DNA from: Mangrovimonas futianensis | Lineage (GTDB): Bacteria; Bacteroidota; Bacteroidia; Flavobacteriales; Flavobacteriaceae | Assembly: GCF_021245805.1 (NCBI RefSeq) | Contig: NZ_JAJJNF010000004.1 | Location: 124,001-188,000 of the forward strand | Length of the DNA stretch: 64,000 bases | Reading direction: 5' to 3' | In this document: positions 25,686 through 34,560 of the stretch, piece after piece | How the letters are laid out: the number at the start of each line of letters is the position of its first letter | Position numbering within the stretch: the first letter of the stretch is position 1 | Made by a program: the position numbers and the translations under genes | The notes under the pieces: generated by a model | What the model was told of the DNA's origin: nothing | Databases searched by the model: none | The model's input: the letters and a program-made list of their open reading frames with translations, nothing else

Positions 25686-28600
25686 TTATCGTTTCAAGGT
25701 AAAATGCTCTTTCAAGATCTTTGTTTCCCCGTTGCTTTCTCCCGGTTCGGTATACTCGACCGTGAACCAGTAGTCGCTCGATGGCATCAGCTCCCCGTTG
25801 TAGGTACCGTCCCATCCCTCGCCAGTGGGGCTCAATTGCTTGAGCAGCTTTCCATAGCGGTCAAATATATAAATTTTAGCGTTAACTTGGGTGTTAATAT
25901 TGTAAATCTGCCAAGTGTCGTTGTCCCCGTCCCCATTGGGGGTAAAGAACAATGGGTAGTCCATTACCGTCACCGTATCACTGCCGATACCGCAACCGTT
26001 GATATCCCTTACCTGTACCAGGTGTTCCCCGAAGGACAGGTTCTCAAACACATAACTGCCGTCATTGGGCTCGTTGCTTACCCATGGACCATTGTCTATG
26101 CTGAACTCAAACACCGCATCGGTTGCTCCCGTGGCCGTTACCGTTACCACGTGGTTGTCTGCAAAGGCCTGGGTAGTTACCGTGGCCTGTACCATCGGTG
26201 GAGAGCTCAGGATCACCTCGGCACTCATGGCGCTGCTGCAGCCGTTGTCCACATCGGTCACCACCACCGTATAGGTGCCGGCTACCGTTGGCATGTAGCT
26301 GGAATCCGTGCCAAGTACCACCGCAGGGTCCGTGGCCTCGCTCCATTCAAAGCTGTAGGCCGAAGCATCAAGTCCCGTGTCCATCAGTGGAGAGCCCACG
26401 ACCTCCGTCCCGTTGGTGTCCGTACACAGTACGTACACATCCTCCAGAACAAAGGAAGGAATAGGCGCCACCTGAAGTTCCAGGGTGGTGATGTCGTAGC
26501 AGATGCTATCCGGTGTTGTATCGTTGTCAACGCGCACCCAGACGGTCTGCGGGTTGCTCAGGTTCATATAGGAGGTCGGGTTGGCGATGGCGTTGTCCAT
26601 GGCCAGGGCGTCTGCCTCGGTCTCATAGTAACTTACCGTGAAGTTCGCCGGGTCCTGACCGTCAAGTACCGTGGCGTTCTGCGTGCTCAGGTCAAAGGCC
26701 ACCGAGTCGTCCGTTGGGTCACCGTCAAACTCCATGTTGTCATCGCACAGTACAAAAGGCTCCGGCGTGTTGGCCTCGGCAGCTTCCTGTACCTCCACAA
26801 AGAAACTGATCGTGGCGATGTCACAGCGGGTCTCCAGGTCCATGATGTTCACGAAGATCTCCTGTGGGTTCACCGTGTTGGTGAAGGCCCAGGGACTGGC
26901 AATGCCGCCCGTGGCGTTCTGTGCCCCGGACAAGCTTGTGTAATAGGTCACTCCATAGGATGACGGATCCTGTCCGTTCAGTATGGTGGCATCCTGTTGT
27001 GTCAGGTCAAAGGTATAGACACCGTCGGTGTTCAGTTCACAGGCGATCAGGTCTTCAAGCTCCGCCGATGCATCGGGAAGCGGGTTGACCACTACCTGGA
27101 AGCTGGTCACGTTGTAACAGCCCGTTTGGTCGTTGGTGACCCTTACCCATACGGTCTGTGGGGTCTGGGTGTTCACAAAGGCCGTGGCATCTGCTATGGA
27201 TGTGTCCCCTTCCTCTGCACCTTCTTCCGTGGTATGGTAGGTAGCCGTTAGGCCAGTCTCTCCCGGAAGGATGATACTGTCCTCCATGACCGTTAGGTCA
27301 AAGCTCTCGGACAGGTCTCCCGTATCGGTATCGTCACAGGCCACAAGATCCTGAAGGTTCTCTGCAGGGGTCGGTGTCGGCAATGGCGATACCTCAAGGG
27401 TCAATGTCGAATAGGCATAGCAACCGGTATCCTGGTCGGTCACCTTCACATAGATGGTCTGCGGGTTGTGCGGCTGTCCACCTATCGATGTGTTGGTATA
27501 GGATGTATAGTCTGCTATCGGGTTGTCATTGTCACGGTCTATGGCCGTCTCGTAGTAGTCCACGCTCCAGGAGGGTGTCCCACTGGTAATGATCCCGTCC
27601 TGATCGGTCAGGTCAAAGGCTGCATAGCCGTCGTTGTCGTCGTTGTCGTCACAGATGCTCAGCTGCAGTGCCTCTTGGGTCTGTGCCGGGGTAGGAAGCG
27701 GATTCACGATCAGCTCCAGGGTCGTGGTACGGAAACACAAAGTGGCATTGTCCTCCACACGAACCCCTAGGGTCTGTGGTGTAAACTGGTTGGTATAGGC
27801 GGTAGGGACCGCTATGTAACTGGGGGCAGATGGCCCTATCTCGGCATCGGCCACTTCGGTGTAATAGGTCACCGTGTACAGTGTCGGGTCCAGCCCGTTC
27901 AATATCTCTGTGTTGGCCTGGGTCAGGTCAAACTGTGTCATCCCATCGGCAACGGCATCGTCGCACAGTTCCAATGGTGATGGATCGGCAATCTCTGGTG
28001 TTGGCTGCACGATCAGTTGCAGCTCCACAATGGTAGGACAATCGGTATCCACACCGGCATAGTCCACTCTTACGTAGATCACCTGCCCAAGGACGTTGGA
28101 CAACGGACTGCTCTGTGGCAGCACATCGTCCACTGCGTTCTGGTAGGTCAGGTGGAAGGTAACATCTAAACTGGTATCGCCTCCTGTAATTTCTTCTATG
28201 GTGCTGTCCAGGTCAAACTCGCCCAGGTCATCGTTGTCAGGGTCACAGTAAGTAAGCGCCTGTGGGATGTTGGCCGCTGGTGCACCCACTACCTGAAGGG
28301 TCAGGGTCGTGGTGGTATGGCAGCCGGTGTTCACGCTCTCTACCCTTACGTAAACGACTTCACCGTCTGTACCCACATAGGCATCTGCGGATGGGGCCAC
28401 CTCTGGTGTACCGGCATCGGCATCGGCCTGGCTGGCATGGTAACTCACCACATAGTTCGGGTTGTTGCCCGTGATGGGACCGTCCATTTGGGTCAGGTCC
28501 ATCTCCACAACACCGTCGGGGGTGTTGTCGTCACAAACGATCAGTTCTGCCGGGTCCTGTGCCAGGGTCGGAAGCGGGTGTACGGTTACTGTATTGGTCG

Positions 28601-31600
28601 TCGTGTCCGGACAGGTACCGTTGGTGGTATACACCACCTCATAGGTCGCTCCAGGGGCTCCACCGGTGATGGTTCCCGTAGCTGCATCAATCACGGCATC
28701 TGTTGGTTGTGGGTCTGTAAAGGCATAGGTCCCTCCCGGGGTTACGGCTTCAGTTGTAGCGCCGTCACAGGTTGGGGTAAGCGTAAAGCTTGGGTCGTCG
28801 GTCACTATCACTGTGACATCCAAGGTCGTTGGCTCACTGCATACGTTCTCAAAGGCATAGGTGACCGTATAGGTCGCGCCTGAAAGCCCGCCAATGATCT
28901 CTCCCGTGGCAGGGTCGATGCTGGCACCGTCTCCTAGGTCTACCATGCTAAAGGTCCCGTCCACATCGCCCAATATGGTAGCGGTCGCTCCGCTACAGTT
29001 GGGGGTCATCTCAAAGGTGGTGTCCTCGGAGAAAGGTACGGTTACCGTCAGGGTCAAAAAGTCCGGGCAGGTACCGCTGGTGGTATAGGTCACGTCATAG
29101 ACTGCCTCGGATGGACCGCCGGTGATCTCACCGGTATCCGGGTTGATCGTACCGCCAACGCCGTTGACGTCCACCATGGTAAAGGTTCCGCCAGGGGTAC
29201 CTGTTACCTCGGCTGTGGCACCGTCACAGGTTGGGGTCAGGGTGAAGCTCGGGTCGTCTATGTCGATCACGTTGAAGGTCACTTCAGAGGAAGCGCTACA
29301 TTCGTTGTCAAGGGCGTATATGATGGTGATCTCCTCGGATGGGGAGGCTCCGGTCACTTCTCCGGTAGTTGGGTCAATCACCGCAACCGGTGGCTGGGGA
29401 TCAGCAAAACTGAAGGTCCCGCCAGGTTCGCCGGTAAGGGTCACCACCGCTCCGTCACAGGTAGGGTCTACCGTAAAGCTCGTGTCGGCAAATGGCTCGA
29501 TGATCAAAAAGAATACTGGGTCGGGGCTCACCGTAACACATGTGGTATTAGGATTGTCAAGTTCTACCCTTACCCAGATAGGCTGCGGGGATGAAGTCAC
29601 CGTGTAAGGGCTATCCAAAGAACCTGTTCCTGAATCGGCAGCAGCAAAACTGTCATAATAGGTCACTATAAAATCACCTTCAGGCTGTGTACCCAAGATA
29701 CCCAAGGTCTGCGTCTCAAGATCGAAATCCGCAATGCCGTCATTTGAAGGATCATCACATTGGATCATATCTTCAACTGGGTTGATGATTGGTTCTTGAA
29801 TCACGTTTAATGTGAAACTTGCTATTTCATAACAATCTGCAAGAGGATAATCTACTCTCACCCATATTACTTCGCCATCTGTTCCGGAATAGGCATCGGC
29901 AGGATCAATAATTCCAGCGTCTGCATTGGCATCTGCTTCAGAATTATGGTAAGAAACTTCTAATTCATCTGCGTCTTCCATACCCAATAAAACCACCTCA
30001 TTATTTTGAGTCAAATCAAAAATATATGGCGGGTTAGGTTGTCCACATATGAACAAATTATCAGCTTGATCTATTGGTGTTGGAGTTGGATAAAACTCAA
30101 TAAAAATCTCATCAGAAGTTTGACAGTTTTCAGTTAAGTATAAGTCATAAGAATATGTCCCTTCTTGATTAATAGTAATAACTGAATTGGATTCACCCTC
30201 AATAACTTCACCATCAAAATACCAAACATGGCTACCATCTCCCGCAGGGATTCCTGTATCTAAAGTTACATCAACACCCTCACAAACAGTATTATCGGTC
30301 ACGATCAATAGATCCTCTCCAAGATCTCCTCCTAAGTCAAAACTTCCACCTTCTAAAAATACTGCTGAATTTAAAATACTGTCATTCCTATCTGCAACAA
30401 CTAATTTTATTTTGTATACATTATAAGGTTCTACCTCAGAAAAGGCCACCATTGGAACCGTTTGCCCCCTATAATTAATGGCCGCAGTTGTAGGGTCTAA
30501 ACCATTTGGTGTACCATAAAATTTATCGAAATATTCTGGATTAACAGAAGCACAACCTCCATTATAGGTATCATCTCTTACTGTAATAACAGAAACAGGA
30601 TCTGTAGTACCAGGCACGATAGCTAAATTAGTTGTAACGCCTGTTGACATATCTGTCAAGAAAAAAGCAAACGCATCAGAGAAACTACACTGATAGGTTC
30701 CATACTCTTCCGAAGCAAATAAAAAGTTAAAACTAATTTGATTTGCTACTGGAATAAAATCAAATTCTAGATACGTGGCATCATTGTAGCTATTCAATCC
30801 CGGGTCAATCCCTAAATCCTGCATATAATCAAACAATTGGGCATCACCTGGCCATCCTCCAGTACTATTGTTTCCTTGCGAAGGTCCTTCAGCATCTTGA
30901 GCATTTCCTGACGACAAAAGAACTCCGTCTTGAAATGGAAAACCAGAGGCACTTTTATTGAAATATGCTATTCCGTTTGGTCCTTGAAATGTTAAGTTTT
31001 CAATCGAGGCACAACCTCCACTAATCAATACATCCTGAACCAATTCTTCCTCTGTATAGCTGGTGGTGTCCACTACCAAGTAAGGAGCTAAAGCATGCAC
31101 CTCTATAGATGTTGTATTTGAACATCCTGTTGGGTTTGTATCCTCTACTGTAAGTGTAACGGTATAAACTCCTGCGTTATTAAACACTTGGGACACATTA
31201 GTACCAGAGCCACTTGCAAAGTTTCCAAAATTCCAGAAATAAGTTGCCCCAGTGCCATCTTCCGAAAAATTGGCTGTTCCAACAAAATCAACAGTACCTC
31301 CTGCAGGGATTTCAACGATACCATCCGCATTAACAGCTGGATTTGTGCTTTCTATAATAGCCTCGATATCTTGACATGCTGTACCACATATAATATCTGC
31401 TGCCCATCCAGGACCGTTTGAAGTGTCTGTTCCACTACTTACAAATTCAAAAGTTAAACACCCAGAAGTATTACTATCTGAAGCTGTTACGGTACCCGGA
31501 CTGTTGAATCCTCCACCAGCATACTGCCCGATTAAAGGTGCGGTAGTATCATCACCATCATATATATATAGGTAATCTGTATTTAATTGTGTAGAAAAAG

Positions 31601-31808
31601 AGGTGAAATCTGCTTGGATAAAATCGCCTCCATCCGGACAAATAGTTAAGACATAATTTTCATTATTTGTATAGGTTCCATCAGGTCCTCCAGAATCATA
31701 GAAGGTACCTGAACATTGGTTCACAGTTCCATTCTGCATCAAAATGTCTTGAGAATATCCTGAAAACGAAAGCAATACAGTTGTGAATAACAATATAATT
31801 TTTCTCAT
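25686..31808 (-). CDS. Giant repeat adhesin-like protein with T9SS type B (gliding-associated) sorting domain
   Basis: A 2040-residue secreted protein. Domains in order: signal peptide (1-19); CUB-like domain (about 25-140); PKD-like domain (about 160-240, FWNFGNF...GVYTVTLTVED); choice-of-anchor L-type domain (about 250-490); an Ig-like segment; two roughly 95-residue B-type repeats with a CDD...FDLT...VWVRV...CY pattern; four roughly 77-residue A-type repeats (SFTLTPTCDGAT...GGTF); seven further B-type repeats; two Ig-like segments; and a C-terminal type B sorting domain (FFTPNGDGDNDTW, IFDRYGK, GWDGTYNG). The sorting domain predicts export by the type IX system. The DNA from roughly 29.5 kb down to 26 kb is far richer in G+C than the N-terminal coding part. 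Its PorP/SprF partner follows by 4 bases. The ligand is unknown. Confidence 0.9.
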   Translation of the reverse strand: MRKIILLFTTVLLSFSGYSQDILMQNGTVNQCSGTFYDSGGPDGTYTNNENYVLTICPDGGDFIQADFTSFSTQLNTDYLYIYDGDDTTAPLIGQYAGGGFNSPGTVTASDSNTSGCLTFEFVSSGTDTSNGPGWAADIICGTACQDIEAIIESTNPAVNADGIVEIPAGGTVDFVGTANFSEDGTGATYFWNFGNFASGSGTNVSQVFNNAGVYTVTLTVEDTNPTGCSNTTSIEVHALAPYLVVDTTSYTEEELVQDVLISGGCASIENLTFQGPNGIAYFNKSASGFPFQDGVLLSSGNAQDAEGPSQGNNSTGGWPGDAQLFDYMQDLGIDPGLNSYNDATYLEFDFIPVANQISFNFLFASEEYGTYQCSFSDAFAFFLTDMSTGVTTNLAIVPGTTDPVSVITVRDDTYNGGCASVNPEYFDKFYGTPNGLDPTTAAINYRGQTVPMVAFSEVEPYNVYKIKLVVADRNDSILNSAVFLEGGSFDLGGDLGEDLLIVTDNTVCEGVDVTLDTGIPAGDGSHVWYFDGEVIEGESNSVITINQEGTYSYDLYLTENCQTSDEIFIEFYPTPTPIDQADNLFICGQPNPPYIFDLTQNNEVVLLGMEDADELEVSYHNSEADANADAGIIDPADAYSGTDGEVIWVRVDYPLADCYEIASFTLNVIQEPIINPVEDMIQCDDPSNDGIADFDLETQTLGILGTQPEGDFIVTYYDSFAAADSGTGSLDSPYTVTSSPQPIWVRVELDNPNTTCVTVSPDPVFFLIIEPFADTSFTVDPTCDGAVVTLTGEPGGTFSFADPQPPVAVIDPTTGEVTGASPSEEITIIYALDNECSASSEVTFNVIDIDDPSFTLTPTCDGATAEVTGTPGGTFTMVDVNGVGGTINPDTGEITGGPSEAVYDVTYTTSGTCPDFLTLTVTVPFSEDTTFEMTPNCSGATATILGDVDGTFSMVDLGDGASIDPATGEIIGGLSGATYTVTYAFENVCSEPTTLDVTVIVTDDPSFTLTPTCDGATTEAVTPGGTYAFTDPQPTDAVIDAATGTITGGAPGATYEVVYTTNGTCPDTTTNTVTVHPLPTLAQDPAELIVCDDNTPDGVVEMDLTQMDGPITGNNPNYVVSYHASQADADAGTPEVAPSADAYVGTDGEVVYVRVESVNTGCHTTTTLTLQVVGAPAANIPQALTYCDPDNDDLGEFDLDSTIEEITGGDTSLDVTFHLTYQNAVDDVLPQSSPLSNVLGQVIYVRVDYAGVDTDCPTIVELQLIVQPTPEIADPSPLELCDDAVADGMTQFDLTQANTEILNGLDPTLYTVTYYTEVADAEIGPSAPSYIAVPTAYTNQFTPQTLGVRVEDNATLCFRTTTLELIVNPLPTPAQTQEALQLSICDDNDDNDGYAAFDLTDQDGIITSGTPSWSVDYYETAIDRDNDNPIADYTSYTNTSIGGQPHNPQTIYVKVTDQDTGCYAYSTLTLEVSPLPTPTPAENLQDLVACDDTDTGDLSESFDLTVMEDSIILPGETGLTATYHTTEEGAEEGDTSIADATAFVNTQTPQTVWVRVTNDQTGCYNVTSFQVVVNPLPDASAELEDLIACELNTDGVYTFDLTQQDATILNGQDPSSYGVTYYTSLSGAQNATGGIASPWAFTNTVNPQEIFVNIMDLETRCDIATISFFVEVQEAAEANTPEPFVLCDDNMEFDGDPTDDSVAFDLSTQNATVLDGQDPANFTVSYYETEADALAMDNAIANPTSYMNLSNPQTVWVRVDNDTTPDSICYDITTLELQVAPIPSFVLEDVYVLCTDTNGTEVVGSPLMDTGLDASAYSFEWSEATDPAVVLGTDSSYMPTVAGTYTVVVTDVDNGCSSAMSAEVILSSPPMVQATVTTQAFADNHVVTVTATGATDAVFEFSIDNGPWVSNEPNDGSYVFENLSFGEHLVQVRDINGCGIGSDTVTVMDYPLFFTPNGDGDNDTWQIYNINTQVNAKIYIFDRYGKLLKQLSPTGEGWDGTYNGELMPSSDYWFTVEYTEPGESNGETKILKEHFTLKR
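26460..28580 (-). repeat. Seven B-type protein repeats, GC-rich copies
   Basis: Seven consecutive units of about 95 residues share the pattern L.xCDD...DG...FDLT...ILxGxDP...VTYY...DA...PQTVWVRV...TGCY..TTLxLxVxPLPTP. They are diverged at protein level but share G+C-rich codon choice. Boundaries are approximate. Confidence 0.75.
28575..29495 (-). repeat. Four A-type protein repeats
   Basis: Four units of about 77 residues with the pattern FTLTPTCDGAT...GGTF...IDPxTGEITG...YxVTYTxxGTCP. They are G+C-rich and interposed between B-type units. Boundaries are approximate. Confidence 0.75.
29493..30090 (-). repeat. Two B-type protein repeats, AT-rich copies
   Basis: Two units related in pattern to the downstream B-type block (ADNLFICGQ...IFDLTQN...IWVRVDYPLADCY and VEDMIQCDDPSNDG...DFDLETQ...PIWVRVE). 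They are encoded in A+T-rich DNA like the N-terminal part of the gene. The composition change falls within the second unit. Confidence 0.65.
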
Positions 31809-32026
31809 ACCAATTTTTTAGTAGAGGCCATAACTATCCTGTTGGGAAAAAACAATCAAAAGAACCTCAGAAATTAAAGCGCGAAATTTAATGAAATTTA
31901 TGTGAAACGTTAATATTTTTTAACAAAAACCTTAATTAATCGTTAAAATGTAAGGACACTACTTCATCTAACACATAACACTATCAATTCCTTAACAAAA
32001 AAGCATTCTCAACTTTTAACTTTTAG

Positions 32027-32034
32027 TAAATTTG
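32027..32034 (+). promoter_or_regulatory. Possible -7 element for the nfu-type gene (TAAATTTG)
   Basis: TAAATTTG matches the Bacteroidota -7 consensus TAnnTTTG and lies 20 bases before the ATG at 32055. No clear TTTG is found at the expected -33 position. Confidence 0.4.
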
Positions 32035-32054
32035 CACCACCTAAACAAAAACAA

Positions 32055-32957
32055 ATGACAGCTTTTAAAATTGATATAAAACCCACCAATAACGAAAAAA
32101 TCATCAAATTTGAATTAAATCAATTCATAACCAACCATGAAAGTTTTGAATTCAACAATATAGATGAAGCAAAACCATCTCCATTAGCTCAACAACTTTT
32201 TTACCTACCATTTGTCAAGAAGGTTTATATAGGCAGTAATTTTGTAGCTATAGAACGTTTTGATATTGTTTCTTGGGATGATGTTCAGGGTGAAGTCGCT
32301 GAACAAATTGAATCGTATTTTAATCAAGGCGGGGTTGCTGTAACTGAAGACCAAACAAGAAAAAAAGTTTCAGTAACAGTTTATGCAGAAAGTACTCCAA
32401 ATCCGTCCGTCATGAAATTTGTTGCTAATAAAAAGTTAGTGACTTCTTCATATGAATTTACTTCTATAGATGAAGCCAAATTATCACCTCTAGCTTTAGA
32501 GCTTTTTCATTTCCCTTTTGTTAAAAATGTATTTTTAGACGAGAATTATGTATCCATTACCAAATACGATATGGCTGAATGGAATGACATCACCCTTGAA
32601 TTGAGAGAATTTATTAAAGACTATATTGAAAAAGGGAAAGAAATTCTGTCTCCTCAAGCCGCTGAAGCTCTAAATAAAACAACCGAAAAACTAGATCAAA
32701 CTTTTGAGGCCTTAGATGACACTTCTAAGGAGATTGTCAATATATTAGAAGAATATGTCAAGCCAGCCGTAGCGAGCGATGGCGGGAACATTGTTTTTCA
32801 ATCCTATGATGCCTCCAAAAAGAGTGTTCAAGTTATTTTACAAGGAGCCTGCAGTGGATGTCCAAGCTCCACTTTCACTTTGAAAAATGGCATCGAAAAC
32901 ATGTTAAGGGAAATGCTACAAGGGAAAGTTGAAACAGTTGAAGCCATAAATGGCTAA
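32055..32957 (+). CDS. Nfu/NifU-type iron-sulfur carrier with duplicated N-terminal domain
   Basis: A 300-residue Fe-S cluster carrier. Two Nfu N-terminal domains occur in tandem (about 1-95 and 113-200), sharing SIDEAKxSPLAxxLFxxPFVK and the later WxD segment. The second copy retains ESTPNPSVMKF, while the first has diverged at that point to KPTNNEKIIKF. After a linker, the C-terminal NifU domain (about 222-300) carries the cluster-binding C266-x2-C269 in GACSGCPSS. The usual Nfu architecture has only one N-terminal domain. Role: delivery of Fe-S clusters to client proteins. The gene is monocistronic or co-transcribed with dodecin 64 bases downstream. Confidence 0.88.
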   Translation: MTAFKIDIKPTNNEKIIKFELNQFITNHESFEFNNIDEAKPSPLAQQLFYLPFVKKVYIGSNFVAIERFDIVSWDDVQGEVAEQIESYFNQGGVAVTEDQTRKKVSVTVYAESTPNPSVMKFVANKKLVTSSYEFTSIDEAKLSPLALELFHFPFVKNVFLDENYVSITKYDMAEWNDITLELREFIKDYIEKGKEILSPQAAEALNKTTEKLDQTFEALDDTSKEIVNILEEYVKPAVASDGGNIVFQSYDASKKSVQVILQGACSGCPSSTFTLKNGIENMLREMLQGKVETVEAING

Positions 32958-33021
32958 TATTCAGCTATTTTTAATTATCTTTAGGTACACACATTTAATT
33001 TATTAATTTAAACACAGTATT

Positions 33022-33222
33022 ATGGGCGTACTTAAAGTCATTGAAATATTAGCTAGTTCTGAACAAAGCTGGGAAGATGCCACTAGAACAGCAGTAAAAG
33101 AGGCATCAAAATCAATTAAAAACATCAAATCAGCATATGTAAAAGAGCATTCCACGGTCATTAAAAATGGGGATATTGCTCAATTTAGAGTAAATGTGAA
33201 AATTACCTTTGCTGTTGATTAA
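33022..33222 (+). CDS. Dodecin family flavin-binding protein
   Basis: A 66-residue protein with the dodecin pattern: VLKVIEILASSEQSWEDATRTAV with the flavin-stacking tryptophan, then SIKNIKSAYVKE and the closing strand FRVNVKITFAV. Dodecins assemble as 12-mers that bind and buffer flavins. Length is normal. A clear intrinsic terminator follows. Confidence 0.9.
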   Translation: MGVLKVIEILASSEQSWEDATRTAVKEASKSIKNIKSAYVKEHSTVIKNGDIAQFRVNVKITFAVD

Positions 33223-33244
33223 TTGTTGAACCATCTAAACATAT

Positions 33245-33276
33245 AAGTGCTTTTATGATTAAAAGCACTTTTTTAT
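33245..33276 (+). terminator. Intrinsic terminator downstream of dodecin
   Basis: The stem AAGTGCTTTTA (from 33245) pairs with TAAAAGCACTT (33260-33270) and is followed by TTTTATTT. It ends a few bases before the ATG of the DUF1304 gene at 33280. Confidence 0.85.
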
Positions 33277-33279
33277 TTC

Positions 33280-33636
33280 ATGACACTTCTTTTCACTTCA
33301 CTTTGTATTCTTGTTGCCTTGGAGCACTTTTATTTTTTGTTTTTAGAAATGTTTCTTTGGACCTCTAAAAAAGGGATAAAAACTTTCGGGCTAAAATCTA
33401 AAGCATTTGCTGAAGACACCAAAGTCTTGGCCGCTAACCAAGGCCTGTACAATGGGTTCTTGGCTGCAGGTTTATTGTATGCTCTCTATTTGAATGCCAC
33501 TCCCTTTTTAATGTTTTTCCTATGTTGCATTATAGTTGCAGGCATTTATGGAGCATTCTCTACAAAAAAAAGCATTTTATTTTGGTTTCAATCAGTACCT
33601 GCCATCTTAGCCTGTATCGCCTTTCTGCTTATTTAA
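33280..33636 (+). CDS. DUF1304 family membrane protein
   Basis: A 118-residue protein with four hydrophobic helices. The conserved HFYFLFLEMFLW motif is in the first helix region and ANQGLYNGFLAAGL in the second, which identifies DUF1304. The function of this integral membrane family is unknown. The ATG follows the dodecin terminator by a few bases, leaving little room for a leader. Confidence 0.85.
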   Translation: MTLLFTSLCILVALEHFYFLFLEMFLWTSKKGIKTFGLKSKAFAEDTKVLAANQGLYNGFLAAGLLYALYLNATPFLMFFLCCIIVAGIYGAFSTKKSILFWFQSVPAILACIAFLLI

Positions 33637-33741
33637 TGGTCTAACCTTTGGCTTATCACTATATTTAACCTTATCTTAAAGCATTAAATAATCTTTAAGC
33701 TATAACTTTACTTTTTAATCAATTTAATACGAAAAATACTT

Positions 33742-34560
33742 ATGGAAAAAGATCTAGAAAAATGGACGGAAAAAGGAATTGAATTTGCCACCGATTATGG
33801 GCTCAGAATTCTTGGAGCCATTGCCATTTGGATTATAGGTGCCTGGATTATCAAAAAATTAACAAGCACCACAAAAAAAATTATGGATAAAAGGGATTAC
33901 GATGAAAGTCTCAAAAAATTCCTTTTGAATTTAATAGGTTGGACCCTTAAAATTTTATTGATCCTTGCCATTTTATCAAAACTTGGTGTTGAAACCACTT
34001 CATTTGCAGCCGTTATTGCAGCCGCAGGTCTTGCCGTGGGTATGGCACTACAAGGCTCTTTAGGAAATTTTGCAGGTGGTGTTCTTATCATGATTTTTAA
34101 ACCCTTCAAAATTGGCGATTTGATAGAAGCACAAGGTGAGATGGGGGTTGTCAAGGAGATTGAAATTTTCACGACCAAAATTACTGGATTATCCAACAAA
34201 GAAATTATTATCCCCAATGGTGCTTTATCAAATGGGAATATTACAAATTATTCAGTTTTAGGAACCAGACGTGTGGATTTGGTTTTTGGAGTAAGCTATG
34301 ATGCGGACATTAAACAAACCAAAGAAGTTTTAATGAATGTACTTACATCACATCCCATGGTATTACAAGAACCAGCTCCGACAGTCAATGTTTTGGAACT
34401 TGCTGATAGTTCGGTCAACTTTGCTACCAGACCATGGTGTAATACGGCCGATTACTGGACCGTTTACTTTGATGTTATGGAACAAGCGAAAATAGCACTT
34501 GACCAAGCAGGTATCGAAATACCTTACCCACATCAAGTAGAAATTCATAAAGAAAGTTAG
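33742..34560 (+). CDS. Small-conductance mechanosensitive ion channel (MscS family)
   Basis: A 272-residue MscS-type channel. Three transmembrane helices occupy roughly residues 20-115. The pore-lining helix has the Ala/Gly-rich sequence AAVIAAAGLAVGMALQGSLG followed by NFAGGVLIMIFKPFKIGD, the family signature. The C-terminal beta and alpha/beta domains follow (IIIPNGALSNGNITNYS). It would release solutes on hypo-osmotic shock. Length is close to E. coli MscS. Its stop overlaps the convergent tsaB stop by 4 bases. Confidence 0.95.
   Translation: MEKDLEKWTEKGIEFATDYGLRILGAIAIWIIGAWIIKKLTSTTKKIMDKRDYDESLKKFLLNLIGWTLKILLILAILSKLGVETTSFAAVIAAAGLAVGMALQGSLGNFAGGVLIMIFKPFKIGDLIEAQGEMGVVKEIEIFTTKITGLSNKEIIIPNGALSNGNITNYSVLGTRRVDLVFGVSYDADIKQTKEVLMNVLTSHPMVLQEPAPTVNVLELADSSVNFATRPWCNTADYWTVYFDVMEQAKIALDQAGIEIPYPHQVEIHKES

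Noticed and set aside
25704..26963. A 419-residue open frame on the plus strand across the adhesin gene, and several others up to 29.6 kb
   Set aside because: They are antisense to a clear, domain-rich gene. GC-rich repeats with few stop codons produce such long shadow frames; none shows a recognisable domain or start context.
26460..29500. Possible CRISPR or DNA-level tandem repeat array
   Set aside because: The periodicity is about 230-300 bases, the copies are diverged in DNA, and they lie in frame within one coding sequence. These are protein repeats.
31809..32054. Riboswitch or tRNA in the 246-bp divergent gap before the nfu-type gene
   Set aside because: I found no cloverleaf or conserved aptamer core, only A+T-rich sequence and one -7-like element.
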